A stretch of 7,447 bases of DNA, taken from NCBI GenBank assembly GCA_030916555.1, contig JAUPWK010000088.1, positions 1 to 7,447 on the forward strand, read 5' to 3'. Source of the DNA: Patescibacteria group bacterium (lineage in GTDB: Bacteria; Patescibacteriota; Patescibacteriia; UBA9934). The position numbers and the translations under genes were made by a program. Of the stretch, positions 1 to 4,799 are shown in pieces. The stretch's first letter is position 1; each line of letters starts with the position of its first letter. Below the pieces are notes generated by a model. That model saw only the letters and a list, made by a program, of their open reading frames with translations. It did no database searches and was not told the origin of the DNA.

Positions 1-115
1 CCAAGTTTGCCGGCTACTTTGTTGCCGGGCCCTGAAAATTCTTCACCGTATGGTTACATACGCCTCATAATTTTCTACCCCGCGCCTCGTATCCGACAAA
101 CTTAGTAGGTTTTAT
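1..115 (-). repeat. Hairpin repeat family, copy A (cut by the window edge)
   Basis: Read on the minus strand, this matches copy C (1038-1163) along nearly its whole length. It begins at 115 and runs off the left edge; about 8-11 nt of the outer 3' arm is missing. Stems in plus coordinates: 97-103 with 3-9, 93-95 with 11-13, 89-91 with 15-17, 78-83 with 24-29 (one mismatch), 69-75 with 34-40, and apex 57-62 with 47-52 closing a TAAC loop. Between the 89-91 and 78-83 stems is an internal loop of GAGGC opposite AACAAA, identical to copy C. Several stem positions differ from C on both sides so that pairing is kept. No coding capacity is credible. Function is unknown. Confidence 0.85.
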
Positions 116-141
116 GACTCGTTCACTCGCATGCACGTCGC

Positions 142-266
142 AGAAAACCACATAAAATTTTTGAGTACGAGGAGTGGGTGGCTGACGAGGAGACGTAGGT
201 AACCCTACGTTGACGAAGTCAGACGGGACCCGCAACAAAGTAATCGGAAATTTTATGAGGTTTTCT
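142..266 (+). repeat. Hairpin repeat family, copy B
   Basis: A 125-nt imperfect palindrome in the same orientation as copy C. The outer 19-nt arms (142-160 and 248-266) match with one mismatch. Inner stems are 166-168 with 240-242, 174-179 with 228-233, 182-186 with 218-222, and apex 193-199 with 204-210 around a TAAC loop. The internal loop is GAGGA opposite AACAAA. The outer arm and the 182-186 stem differ in sequence from C but still pair. The right end stops 2 nt before the CCA end of the minus-strand tRNA-Ser, so the hairpin would be the start of that tRNA's 3' trailer. It lies head to head with copy A, separated by 26 nt. Confidence 0.88.
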
Positions 267-268
267 AC

Positions 269-358
269 TGGCGGAAGGGAGAGGATTCGAACCTCCGGAA
301 CCATTGCTGATTCACAGGTTTAGCAAACCTGCGCCTTAAGCCTCTCGGCCACCCTTCC
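269..358 (-). tRNA. tRNA-Ser(GCU)
   Basis: Read on the minus strand, the acceptor arm GGAAGGG (358-352) pairs with CCCTTCC (279-273). The anticodon stem CAGGT/ACCTG encloses loop TTGCTAA, giving anticodon GCT (324-322), which reads AGC and AGU. A long variable arm (GAATC with GGTTC) marks the type II tRNA expected for serine. The T loop is TTCGAAT and the discriminator base is G at 272. The CCA end is encoded (271-269). The leader between the probable promoter and the tRNA contains a small GGCTC/GAGCC hairpin (371-384). Confidence 0.97.
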
Positions 359-409
359 GGGCATGTGCACGGCTCGCATGAGCCGATGAAGCTCGGACGA
401 GTTGGCCAA

Positions 410-438
410 AGGGTACATGATTCCTGAGAATGTTTCAA
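410..438 (-). promoter_or_regulatory. Probable sigma70-type promoter of tRNA-Ser
   Basis: On the minus strand, TTGAAA (438-433) is followed by a 17-bp spacer and TACCCT (415-410). This predicts a start near 403 and a leader of about 45 nt before the mature tRNA 5' end at 358. The -35 hexamer overlaps the upstream side of the divergent promoter of the 467-982 gene. Confidence 0.6.
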
Positions 439-447
439 GCCTCAGCG

Positions 448-456
448 TGGTATACT
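448..456 (+). promoter_or_regulatory. Extended -10 promoter for the membrane-protein gene
   Basis: TG-g-TATACT fits an extended -10 element; TATACT is at 451-456. No convincing -35 is seen at normal spacing. Transcription would start near 463, only about 4 nt before the ATG at 467, so the mRNA may be nearly leaderless. No Shine-Dalgarno sequence precedes the ATG. Confidence 0.6.
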
Positions 457-466
457 TTTTCTATCT

Positions 467-982
467 ATGGAGCAGGATCAGGATCAGATTCGGGCTTATG
501 ACGACGGCATTGATGTCGGTCGAGTTATTTTGGCGTGGGAAACCTGGGAATTTATCCCGGTTCAACGTTCCAGTCGTTGGTATATTTTGGCCTCGGCAGC
601 TGGACTTGGAATGCTCATTTATGCCCTTCTGACGAATAATTTCGTGTTCGCGCTTATCATTGTGATGTTCGCGGTGATCATCCTCATGCGTGACTTGAAA
701 AAGCCAAGTCGGGTTCAGGCGGCCATAACAAGTGAAGGAGTGGTTTTTAACAACGAATTCTACCCCTTTAACGACATTAAAGATTTTTCAGTCATCTTTG
801 AGCCACCGGTGAGCAACCTCTATTTGGGCTTTAATAACCGTTTTGCTCCACTTGTTTCTATTCCGCTTGATGATGCGGATCCTAATCAGGTCCGGGCCGA
901 GCTTTTACCTTTTATCTTCGAAAACCTTGAACGGGACTCTGAGAGTTTGACAGATACCCTCTCTCGGGTGTATAAGTTATAA
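467..982 (+). CDS. Small membrane protein with two helices and a cytoplasmic PH-like C-terminal domain; function unknown
   Basis: This 171-residue protein has an acidic N-terminus, then two closely spaced hydrophobic helices at about 39-57 and 59-75. A basic stop-transfer segment (RDLKKPSR) follows, and then a soluble domain of about 90 residues. That domain opens with strand-like AAITSEGVVFNN and FYPFNDIKDFSV, a layout resembling bacterial PH-like domains behind a paired-helix anchor. The C-terminal tail is acidic and then helical. I do not recognise a specific family and assign no reaction. The ATG at 467 is chosen because it lies just after an extended -10 element and gives a complete N-terminus. 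The gene stands alone, diverging from tRNA-Ser. I see no terminator hairpin right after its TAA; repeat copy C begins 56 nt downstream. Confidence 0.85.
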   Translation: MEQDQDQIRAYDDGIDVGRVILAWETWEFIPVQRSSRWYILASAAGLGMLIYALLTNNFVFALIIVMFAVIILMRDLKKPSRVQAAITSEGVVFNNEFYPFNDIKDFSVIFEPPVSNLYLGFNNRFAPLVSIPLDDADPNQVRAELLPFIFENLERDSESLTDTLSRVYKL

Positions 983-1037
983 CCGTCAGCCGCATTTTTC
1001 GAGTGTTTTTCTCACCATTTCAATTCGCAGTGCGCAG

Positions 1038-1163
1038 AGAAAAGCTACTAAGTTCGTCGGATACGAGGCGCGGGGAGAAAATTTTGAGACGTAGGTAAAT
1101 CCTACGTAGAAAAATTTTCGGGGCCCCGCAACAAAGTAGCCGGCGAACTTGGGTAGCTTTTCT
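1038..1163 (+). repeat. Hairpin repeat family, copy C (complete reference copy)
   Basis: This 126-nt element folds along its whole length. Stems are 1038-1048 with 1153-1163 (11 bp), 1050-1056 with 1144-1150 (7), 1058-1060 with 1140-1142 (3), 1062-1064 with 1136-1138 (3), 1070-1075 with 1124-1129 (6), 1077-1085 with 1111-1119 (9), and apex 1089-1095 with 1101-1107 (7) around TAAAT. That is 46 base pairs in one hairpin. The internal loop GAGGC (1065-1069) opposite AACAAA (1130-1135) is unpaired and shared with copies A and B. The element ends 4 nt before the mature 5' end of tRNA-Arg. The flank before it (CGCAGTGCGCAG) also resembles the flank before copy B. Confidence 0.9.
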
Positions 1164-1167
1164 AAGA

Positions 1168-1244
1168 GCGGGCGTAGCTCAGCTGGATAGAGCATCAGCT
1201 TGCGGAGCTGAGGGTCGGGGGTTCGAATCCCTCCGCTCGCACCA
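1168..1244 (+). tRNA. tRNA-Arg(GCG)
   Basis: Acceptor GCGGGCG (1168-1174) pairs with CGCTCGC (1234-1240), with one G-U pair. The D stem is GCTC/GAGC. The anticodon stem TCAGC/GCTGA encloses TTGCGGA, giving anticodon GCG at 1202-1204, which reads CGC and, by G-U wobble, CGU. The T loop is TTCGAAT, the discriminator is A1241, and CCA is encoded at 1242-1244. Most bacteria use the inosine-modified ACG form for these codons, so the G34 form is worth noting. Because repeat copy C fills the upstream 130 nt, the promoter must lie inside or before that element. Confidence 0.96.
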
Positions 1245-1249
1245 CAAAT

Positions 1250-1279
1250 AAATCTCCTCATCGGAGGTTTTTTTGTTTT
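1250..1279 (+). terminator. Rho-independent terminator of tRNA-Arg
   Basis: AAATCTCC (1250-1257) pairs with GGAGGTTT (1263-1270), including one T-G pair, around the loop TCATC. A T-rich tract continues to 1279. It lies 6 nt after the encoded CCA. Confidence 0.85.
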
Positions 1280-1282
1280 GTA

Positions 1283-1291
1283 TGCTATGCT
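1283..1291 (+). promoter_or_regulatory. Probable extended -10 promoter of the hemerythrin gene
   Basis: TG-c-TATGCT places the -10 at 1286-1291, immediately after the tRNA-Arg terminator. An overlapping alternative -10, TAGACT, is at 1292-1297. The predicted leader is about 12-18 nt, with no Shine-Dalgarno sequence before the ATG at 1316. Confidence 0.45.
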
Positions 1292-1315
1292 TAGACTGAC
1301 TTTTGATGTATTGCT

Positions 1316-1729
1316 ATGTTTGTTTGGTCCAAAGAATACAGTGTTGGGGTAGAGGAAATGGATGAGCAGCATCAGCACTTTTTAGAGATCGCAAATGAAG
1401 TTTTGGTCCTGGCAGCAAAGGCAGAAGTTTCAAAAATGGAATTACTTGAAGCCCTTGGGAAATTTTTGAATTACGCTTTGTACCATTTGGAAACTGAGGA
1501 AGAATATTTCAAGACATTTGACTGTCCACAGCTTGGTCATCTTGAAGCGCATAACATGTTCCGGGAGCGATTTAAGGATTTATTTATTAAGGTTGAGCAG
1601 GGAAGTGCTGAGGGACTTCGGGAACAGGCTGAGGCAGCGGCTGAATTCGCTGGACGATGGATTCTGCAGCACATTCTGGTAATGGACAAAGGGTATACGT
1701 ACTGTTTTCATGAACACGGTCTTCACTAG
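1316..1729 (+). CDS. Bacteriohemerythrin (single-domain, diiron O2-binding protein)
   Basis: The 137-residue protein is one hemerythrin four-helix bundle of normal length. It opens with the family signature W4...SVGV...MDEQH. The full set of diiron ligands is visible: H19, H57 and E61 (HxxxE), H75 and H79 (HxxxH), and H119 and D124 (HxxxxD). It has no signal peptide, membrane segment or fused signalling domain, so it is cytoplasmic. Known family members bind O2 reversibly at a non-haem diiron centre and serve in O2 storage, sensing or scavenging, or metal handling; which applies here cannot be read from sequence. The gene is a single unit bracketed by the tRNA-Arg terminator and its own terminator. 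The ATG is chosen because the conserved N-terminal signature starts at residue 4. Confidence 0.95.
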   Translation: MFVWSKEYSVGVEEMDEQHQHFLEIANEVLVLAAKAEVSKMELLEALGKFLNYALYHLETEEEYFKTFDCPQLGHLEAHNMFRERFKDLFIKVEQGSAEGLREQAEAAAEFAGRWILQHILVMDKGYTYCFHEHGLH

Positions 1730-1756
1730 AGAAAAACCCCCAGCCGGGGTTTTTCT
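1730..1756 (+). terminator. Strong terminator after the hemerythrin gene
   Basis: AGAAAAACCCC (1730-1740) pairs perfectly with GGGGTTTTTCT (1746-1756) over 11 bp around CAGCC. It starts one base after the TAG stop. With A-rich and T-rich outer arms on either side, it could also stop transcription from the other strand. Confidence 0.92.
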
Positions 1757-1769
1757 GTTTCTGGTCTCG

Positions 1770-1778
1770 TGTTACCCT
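1770..1778 (+). promoter_or_regulatory. Possible extended -10 promoter of the Nudix gene
   Basis: TG-t-TACCCT, with TACCCT at 1773-1778, sits between the hemerythrin terminator and the ATG at 1793. The start would be near 1785, giving a leader of only about 8 nt. No -35 or Shine-Dalgarno sequence is evident. The element resembles the recG -10 (TG-t-TATCCT). Confidence 0.4.
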
Positions 1779-1792
1779 GAGAAAAACCATTT

Positions 1793-2251
1793 ATGCCAAA
1801 ACAACGCGATCGTTATCAGGTGTCTTTGAAAGCTTTGATCGTAAATGACCACAGAGAGGTATTGGCCCTTAATGCGCTTCCGAGTGGTTCATTTGCAGGC
1901 TATTTTGATCTTCCGGGCGGTAGAATTGACGTTCGTGAATTTCAGACGCCGTTTGCTGACATTCTGCTTCGCGAGATTCGTGAAGAGCTGGGTGATGTTG
2001 AGGTCGAGATCCGTCCTGTACCAGTAGCGGTTGGTCGGCATTTAATTGCGGCGGAATCCGAACAAAGCGGTGGTGAATCAATTCATTTGCTGTATTTGTT
2101 TTTTGAAGCCAAGTATAAAGGTGGAAATATCGTAACTGGGAAGGAACATTCAGGTTTTCGCTGGCTCGATCTCACCAAACACAAATTGCCCGATATTTTT
2201 AAATCTGGTCTGCTTGAAGGTGTTCTTATGTACATTCAGAATCGTGTTTAG
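1793..2251 (+). CDS. Nudix hydrolase (substrate unknown)
   Basis: The 152-residue protein is a single Nudix fold of typical size. The Nudix box spans residues 43-68: G43, E49, then REIREELG at 60-67. The catalytic metal-binding residues R60, E61, E64 and E65 are all present. Spacing between the first Glu and the REU block is 10 residues rather than the canonical 7, a three-residue insertion. The lead-in FDLPGGRID and the late strand GFRWLDL also fit the fold. Family members hydrolyse nucleoside diphosphates linked to another group, such as (d)NTPs, NDP-sugars or coenzymes; nothing here fixes the substrate. The protein is cytoplasmic. No terminator follows, so read-through into recG is possible even though recG has its own promoter. 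Confidence 0.92.
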   Translation: MPKQRDRYQVSLKALIVNDHREVLALNALPSGSFAGYFDLPGGRIDVREFQTPFADILLREIREELGDVEVEIRPVPVAVGRHLIAAESEQSGGESIHLLYLFFEAKYKGGNIVTGKEHSGFRWLDLTKHKLPDIFKSGLLEGVLMYIQNRV

Positions 2252-2270
2252 GGATGGGGAGGTCTGGGGG

Positions 2271-2298
2271 TTGATTTTTTCCAAAAACATGTTATCCT
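2271..2298 (+). promoter_or_regulatory. Promoter of recG
   Basis: TTGATT (2271-2276), a 16-bp spacer and TATCCT (2293-2298) with an upstream TG at 2290-2291 form the best promoter in the window. The start is predicted near 2305, with a leader of about 25 nt. The only possible ribosome site is a weak TAGG at 2314-2317. A G-rich run (2251-2270) abuts the -35. Confidence 0.75.
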
Positions 2299-2329
2299 CG
2301 TCGGAACGTTGATTAGGTTCTGACTGGCT

Positions 2330-4405
2330 ATGGCTTCACATTTGAAAGATTCGATTAGCTCACTCATGGGGATTGGGGCGAGTAAGGCAAAAGATTTTGC
2401 TCGACTCGGATTGCAATCATTGCATGATGCTTTGTTCGATTTTCCTTTTCGGTATGACGATTTGTCGCACGCGGTTGCTATTGGCGATGCAAAGCCGGGG
2501 AGCAAGGTAACTATTCAAGGTACAATTTCTTCAATTGATACACGTCGTAGTCAAAAGTCTTGGCGCATGATGGTTACGGAGGCGATTATTGAAGACGGTA
2601 CTGGCGCTATTAATGCTGTGTGGTTCCATCAGGGTTTTTTGACCAAGGTCTTAAAGCCTGGTCAGGTCCTGTCTTTGGCTGGGAAGGTGGATGATAAATA
2701 CGGTCTTTCGTTGGTTAACCCAGTTTACGAAATCATTGGTACCGCTAAAGTAACCAAAGATACGGGTCGGATTATGCCGATTTACCGTTTGACGGGTGCT
2801 TTAACGCAGAAGATTCGTCGTAAGGTTGTCGAGGCTTCATTGAGCGCTATCAAAGAGGTAGATGACTGGATGCCGGAACATATCTTGCGAGAAGTTGAGC
2901 TTATTCCGCTGCCTGAGTCCATCGCGGAATTGCATTTTCCCGGTTCAACGGAAACGAAAGAGAAGGCATTGCGTCGCTTGAAATTTGATGAGTTTTTCTT
3001 GCATCAACTTTTACACGCTAAGTCGCGTCGTGAGTTAAAGATGCAAAAGGCTCCCCGCGTGCCCTTTGATGAAGCTGCAGTTAAAAAGGCGGTAACGGAG
3101 CTGCCATTCGTGCTTACGGGTGCTCAGAAGAAGGCTATTTGGGCAATTATTAAAGACATGAATCGCCCTGAGCCGATGAACCGTTTGCTTGAGGGGGATG
3201 TGGGCAGCGGAAAGACTGTTGTAGCTGCTCTTGTGGGCTTGAACGCTGCTCGTGACGGTTGGCAGACTGCCATGCTTGCACCAACGGAAATCTTGGCAGA
3301 GCAGCATGCGCAAACGCTCCAGCGTTTATTTGGTCATAAACTTACAATTGCACTCTATACGCGTACGAAGCGTCGCGTTGGAGATAAAGAGGTAACGAAG
3401 GCGCAGTTGCTCACGGCTTTGAAAAATAACGCGGTCCAGATTGTTGTTGGAACGCATGCTTTGCTGACTCAGGATGTGTTGTTTGATCGACTTGGTTTGA
3501 TTGTGGTGGATGAGCAGCATCGCTTTGGTGTGCGTCAGCGCCAGGCATTGAAGGATAAGCAGGGTGATTTGGATGGTATACCGCATTTGCTCTCCATGAC
3601 CGCCACCCCTATTCCTCGATCTTTAGCATTGGTGTTATACGGTGATCTCGACCGTTCTATCTTGAATGAATATCCAGCAGGACGTAAGCCAATTGAGACG
3701 CAGGTGGTGGAACTTGGACGTGAGGAGCCAATTTACACCAAAATGCGAGCGGAAATGGATGCAGGAAGACAGGTGTTCGTGGTGTGCCCGCTCATTGAAG
3801 AGTCAGATGCGCTCGGCGTGAATTCTGTTTCACAGGTCTTTAAAGAATTTGTACTTGAGCCGTTTAAGGGGTACCGCGTGGTCATGTTGCACGGTCGCAT
3901 GAAGACCAAGGAGAAGGATGACGTCATGCGTAAATTCGCAGAGGGGGAGGCAGATATGTTGATTTCAACTACGGTAGTTGAGGTCGGTGTAGACGTTCCA
4001 AACGCTACAATTATGTATGTTGAGGGTGCTGAGCGTTTTGGTTTGGCACAGCTGCACCAGTTGCGTGGTCGTGTTGGTCGTGGGGAACATCAAAGCTACT
4101 GTTTCTTGCACCCATCAGGTGTACTTGGAGAAGTGGCTCGGGAGCGTATGAAGGCCATTGAGAATAGCCAAGACGGTTTTGATTTGGCTGAAAAAGACTT
4201 GCAGCTGCGTGGCCCGGGAAATATATTTGGCACCGAGCAATCTGGCTTTGAGCAGTTCAAGCTTGGCACGATGCATGATATTGACCTTATGTCTCATGCT
4301 AAAGACTTTTCAAAAGAAGTCTTGGACCAGAGCCCTGACTTGGAAGTTTATCCAAAGCTTCGTAACCGTTTGTACAAATACGTTGAAGAAGTGCACTTTG
4401 AGTAA
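2330..4405 (+). CDS. recG: ATP-dependent DNA helicase RecG
   Basis: The protein has 691 residues, the usual full length. Layout: an N-terminal helical region containing a helix-hairpin-helix-like MGIGASKAKDFARLG, an OB-fold wedge domain at about 55-140, then two RecA-like helicase lobes. Visible motifs are Walker A GDVGSGKT (289-296), APTEILAEQH, VVGTHALL, DEQH (394-397), SMTATPIPR from 422, STTVVEVGVDVPNA, and motif VI QLRGRVGRG from 577. The RecG translocation region LRGPGNIFGTEQSG follows near 626. RecG remodels stalled forks, Holliday junctions and R-loops by wedge-driven branch migration in the cytoplasm. No frameshift or missing motif is seen. It faces radA tail to tail across a palindromic gap. 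Confidence 0.98.
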   Translation: MASHLKDSISSLMGIGASKAKDFARLGLQSLHDALFDFPFRYDDLSHAVAIGDAKPGSKVTIQGTISSIDTRRSQKSWRMMVTEAIIEDGTGAINAVWFHQGFLTKVLKPGQVLSLAGKVDDKYGLSLVNPVYEIIGTAKVTKDTGRIMPIYRLTGALTQKIRRKVVEASLSAIKEVDDWMPEHILREVELIPLPESIAELHFPGSTETKEKALRRLKFDEFFLHQLLHAKSRRELKMQKAPRVPFDEAAVKKAVTELPFVLTGAQKKAIWAIIKDMNRPEPMNRLLEGDVGSGKTVVAALVGLNAARDGWQTAMLAPTEILAEQHAQTLQRLFGHKLTIALYTRTKRRVGDKEVTKAQLLTALKNNAVQIVVGTHALLTQDVLFDRLGLIVVDEQHRFGVRQRQALKDKQGDLDGIPHLLSMTATPIPRSLALVLYGDLDRSILNEYPAGRKPIETQVVELGREEPIYTKMRAEMDAGRQVFVVCPLIEESDALGVNSVSQVFKEFVLEPFKGYRVVMLHGRMKTKEKDDVMRKFAEGEADMLISTTVVEVGVDVPNATIMYVEGAERFGLAQLHQLRGRVGRGEHQSYCFLHPSGVLGEVARERMKAIENSQDGFDLAEKDLQLRGPGNIFGTEQSGFEQFKLGTMHDIDLMSHAKDFSKEVLDQSPDLEVYPKLRNRLYKYVEEVHFE

Positions 4406-4547
4406 TGGGTTTGTCGATCCTCATCTCGATTCTTCACTCTCCATCCCGAGGTGAATACCGCTCGCCCCGAGTGAGGCGAGGGGAGGGATCCGACGCCAGC
4501 CACGGCTGTGTTTTCCTTGACCTTTGGTCACGACCCCTTCCGGGGGA

Positions 4548-4577
4548 GATACTTTCTTTTTCAGAAAAGAAAGTATC
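4548..4577. repeat. Perfect 13-bp inverted repeat with a 4-nt loop
   Basis: GATACTTTCTTTT (4548-4560) and AAAAGAAAGTATC (4565-4577) are exact inverted copies around TCAG. The downstream CCAAAGAAAC recalls a palindrome family that I associate with intergenic DNA of many unrelated bacteria, where spurious peptides containing KKVSKE or KKVTKE are read from it. That link is recollection, not a search result. Confidence 0.9.
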
Positions 4578-4600
4578 CAAAGAAACTGCCCGCCTATCGG

Positions 4601-4753
4601 TCTGTCGAGGGTGAAGTTTGACGTCGCTTCGGGCAAAACAAATCCCAGCTGATTCTCTATTCCCTGAGCAAACGGGTGCAGTGGTATCAGCTGGGGTTGT
4701 TTTGCTATTCCTACGCTTCCGTCAAACTTCCTGACGAGGCACACCTCGACAGA
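4601..4753. repeat. Long imperfect hairpin (153 nt)
   Basis: Nested arms are 4601-4610 with 4744-4753 (10 bp, exact), 4613-4623 with 4720-4730 (11, exact), 4633-4641 with 4697-4705 (9, exact) and 4644-4653 with 4686-4695 (10, exact). They close a loop of 32 nt that itself has a CCC/GGG pair. It is unrelated in sequence to repeats A-C. It begins 23 nt after the 30-nt palindrome and could be a non-autonomous mobile element, a transcription barrier, or an RNA processing site. Confidence 0.85.
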
Positions 4754-4799
4754 CTCTTCGGCGGGATAGTACTTCCGCCGCTTACCGCCGTGAGAGGGA

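Larger units (their letters stand above)
4406..4799. other. Palindrome-rich gap between convergent recG and radA
   Basis: There is no credible gene in this 394-bp stretch. It is packed with inverted repeats: CTCGCC/GGCGAG (4461-4480) nested within ATCCC/GGGAT, CAGCC/GGCTG around 4497-4508, TGACC/GGTCA (4518-4530), a CCCC/GGGG hairpin around 4534-4545, a 30-nt palindrome (4548-4577), a 153-nt imperfect hairpin (4601-4753), and CGGCGG/CCGCCG (4759-4780). None has a normal U-tract, so these are not standard intrinsic terminators, although together they may end transcription from both sides. Confidence 0.8.

Noticed and set aside
65..304. Minus-strand reading frame of 79 codons
   Set aside because: It reads through tRNA-Ser and hairpin copies A and B, which are structural, non-coding DNA.
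402..632. Plus-strand frame of 76 codons overlapping the membrane-protein gene
   Set aside because: It starts upstream of the promoter, has no domain signature, and is out of frame with the better-supported gene at 467.
1..1163. CRISPR array
   Set aside because: The three repeat copies are long, irregularly spaced, in mixed orientation and self-paired, with no regular spacers and no cas genes.
986..1378. Minus-strand reading frame of 130 codons including GGIRTPDPQLRKLMLYP
   Set aside because: This is the well-known spurious translation of the antisense strand of a tRNA gene; the rest reads through repeat copy C and the start of the hemerythrin gene.
4405..4744. Reading frames on both strands in the recG/radA gap
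   Set aside because: They are made of palindromic repeats and have low-complexity, family-less products; the KKVSKE string is typical of repeat-derived spurious peptides.
4759..4780. Intrinsic terminator of radA (CGGCGG/CCGCCG)
   Set aside because: The stem is good, but no T-tract follows on the minus strand, so it is not called as a standard terminator.
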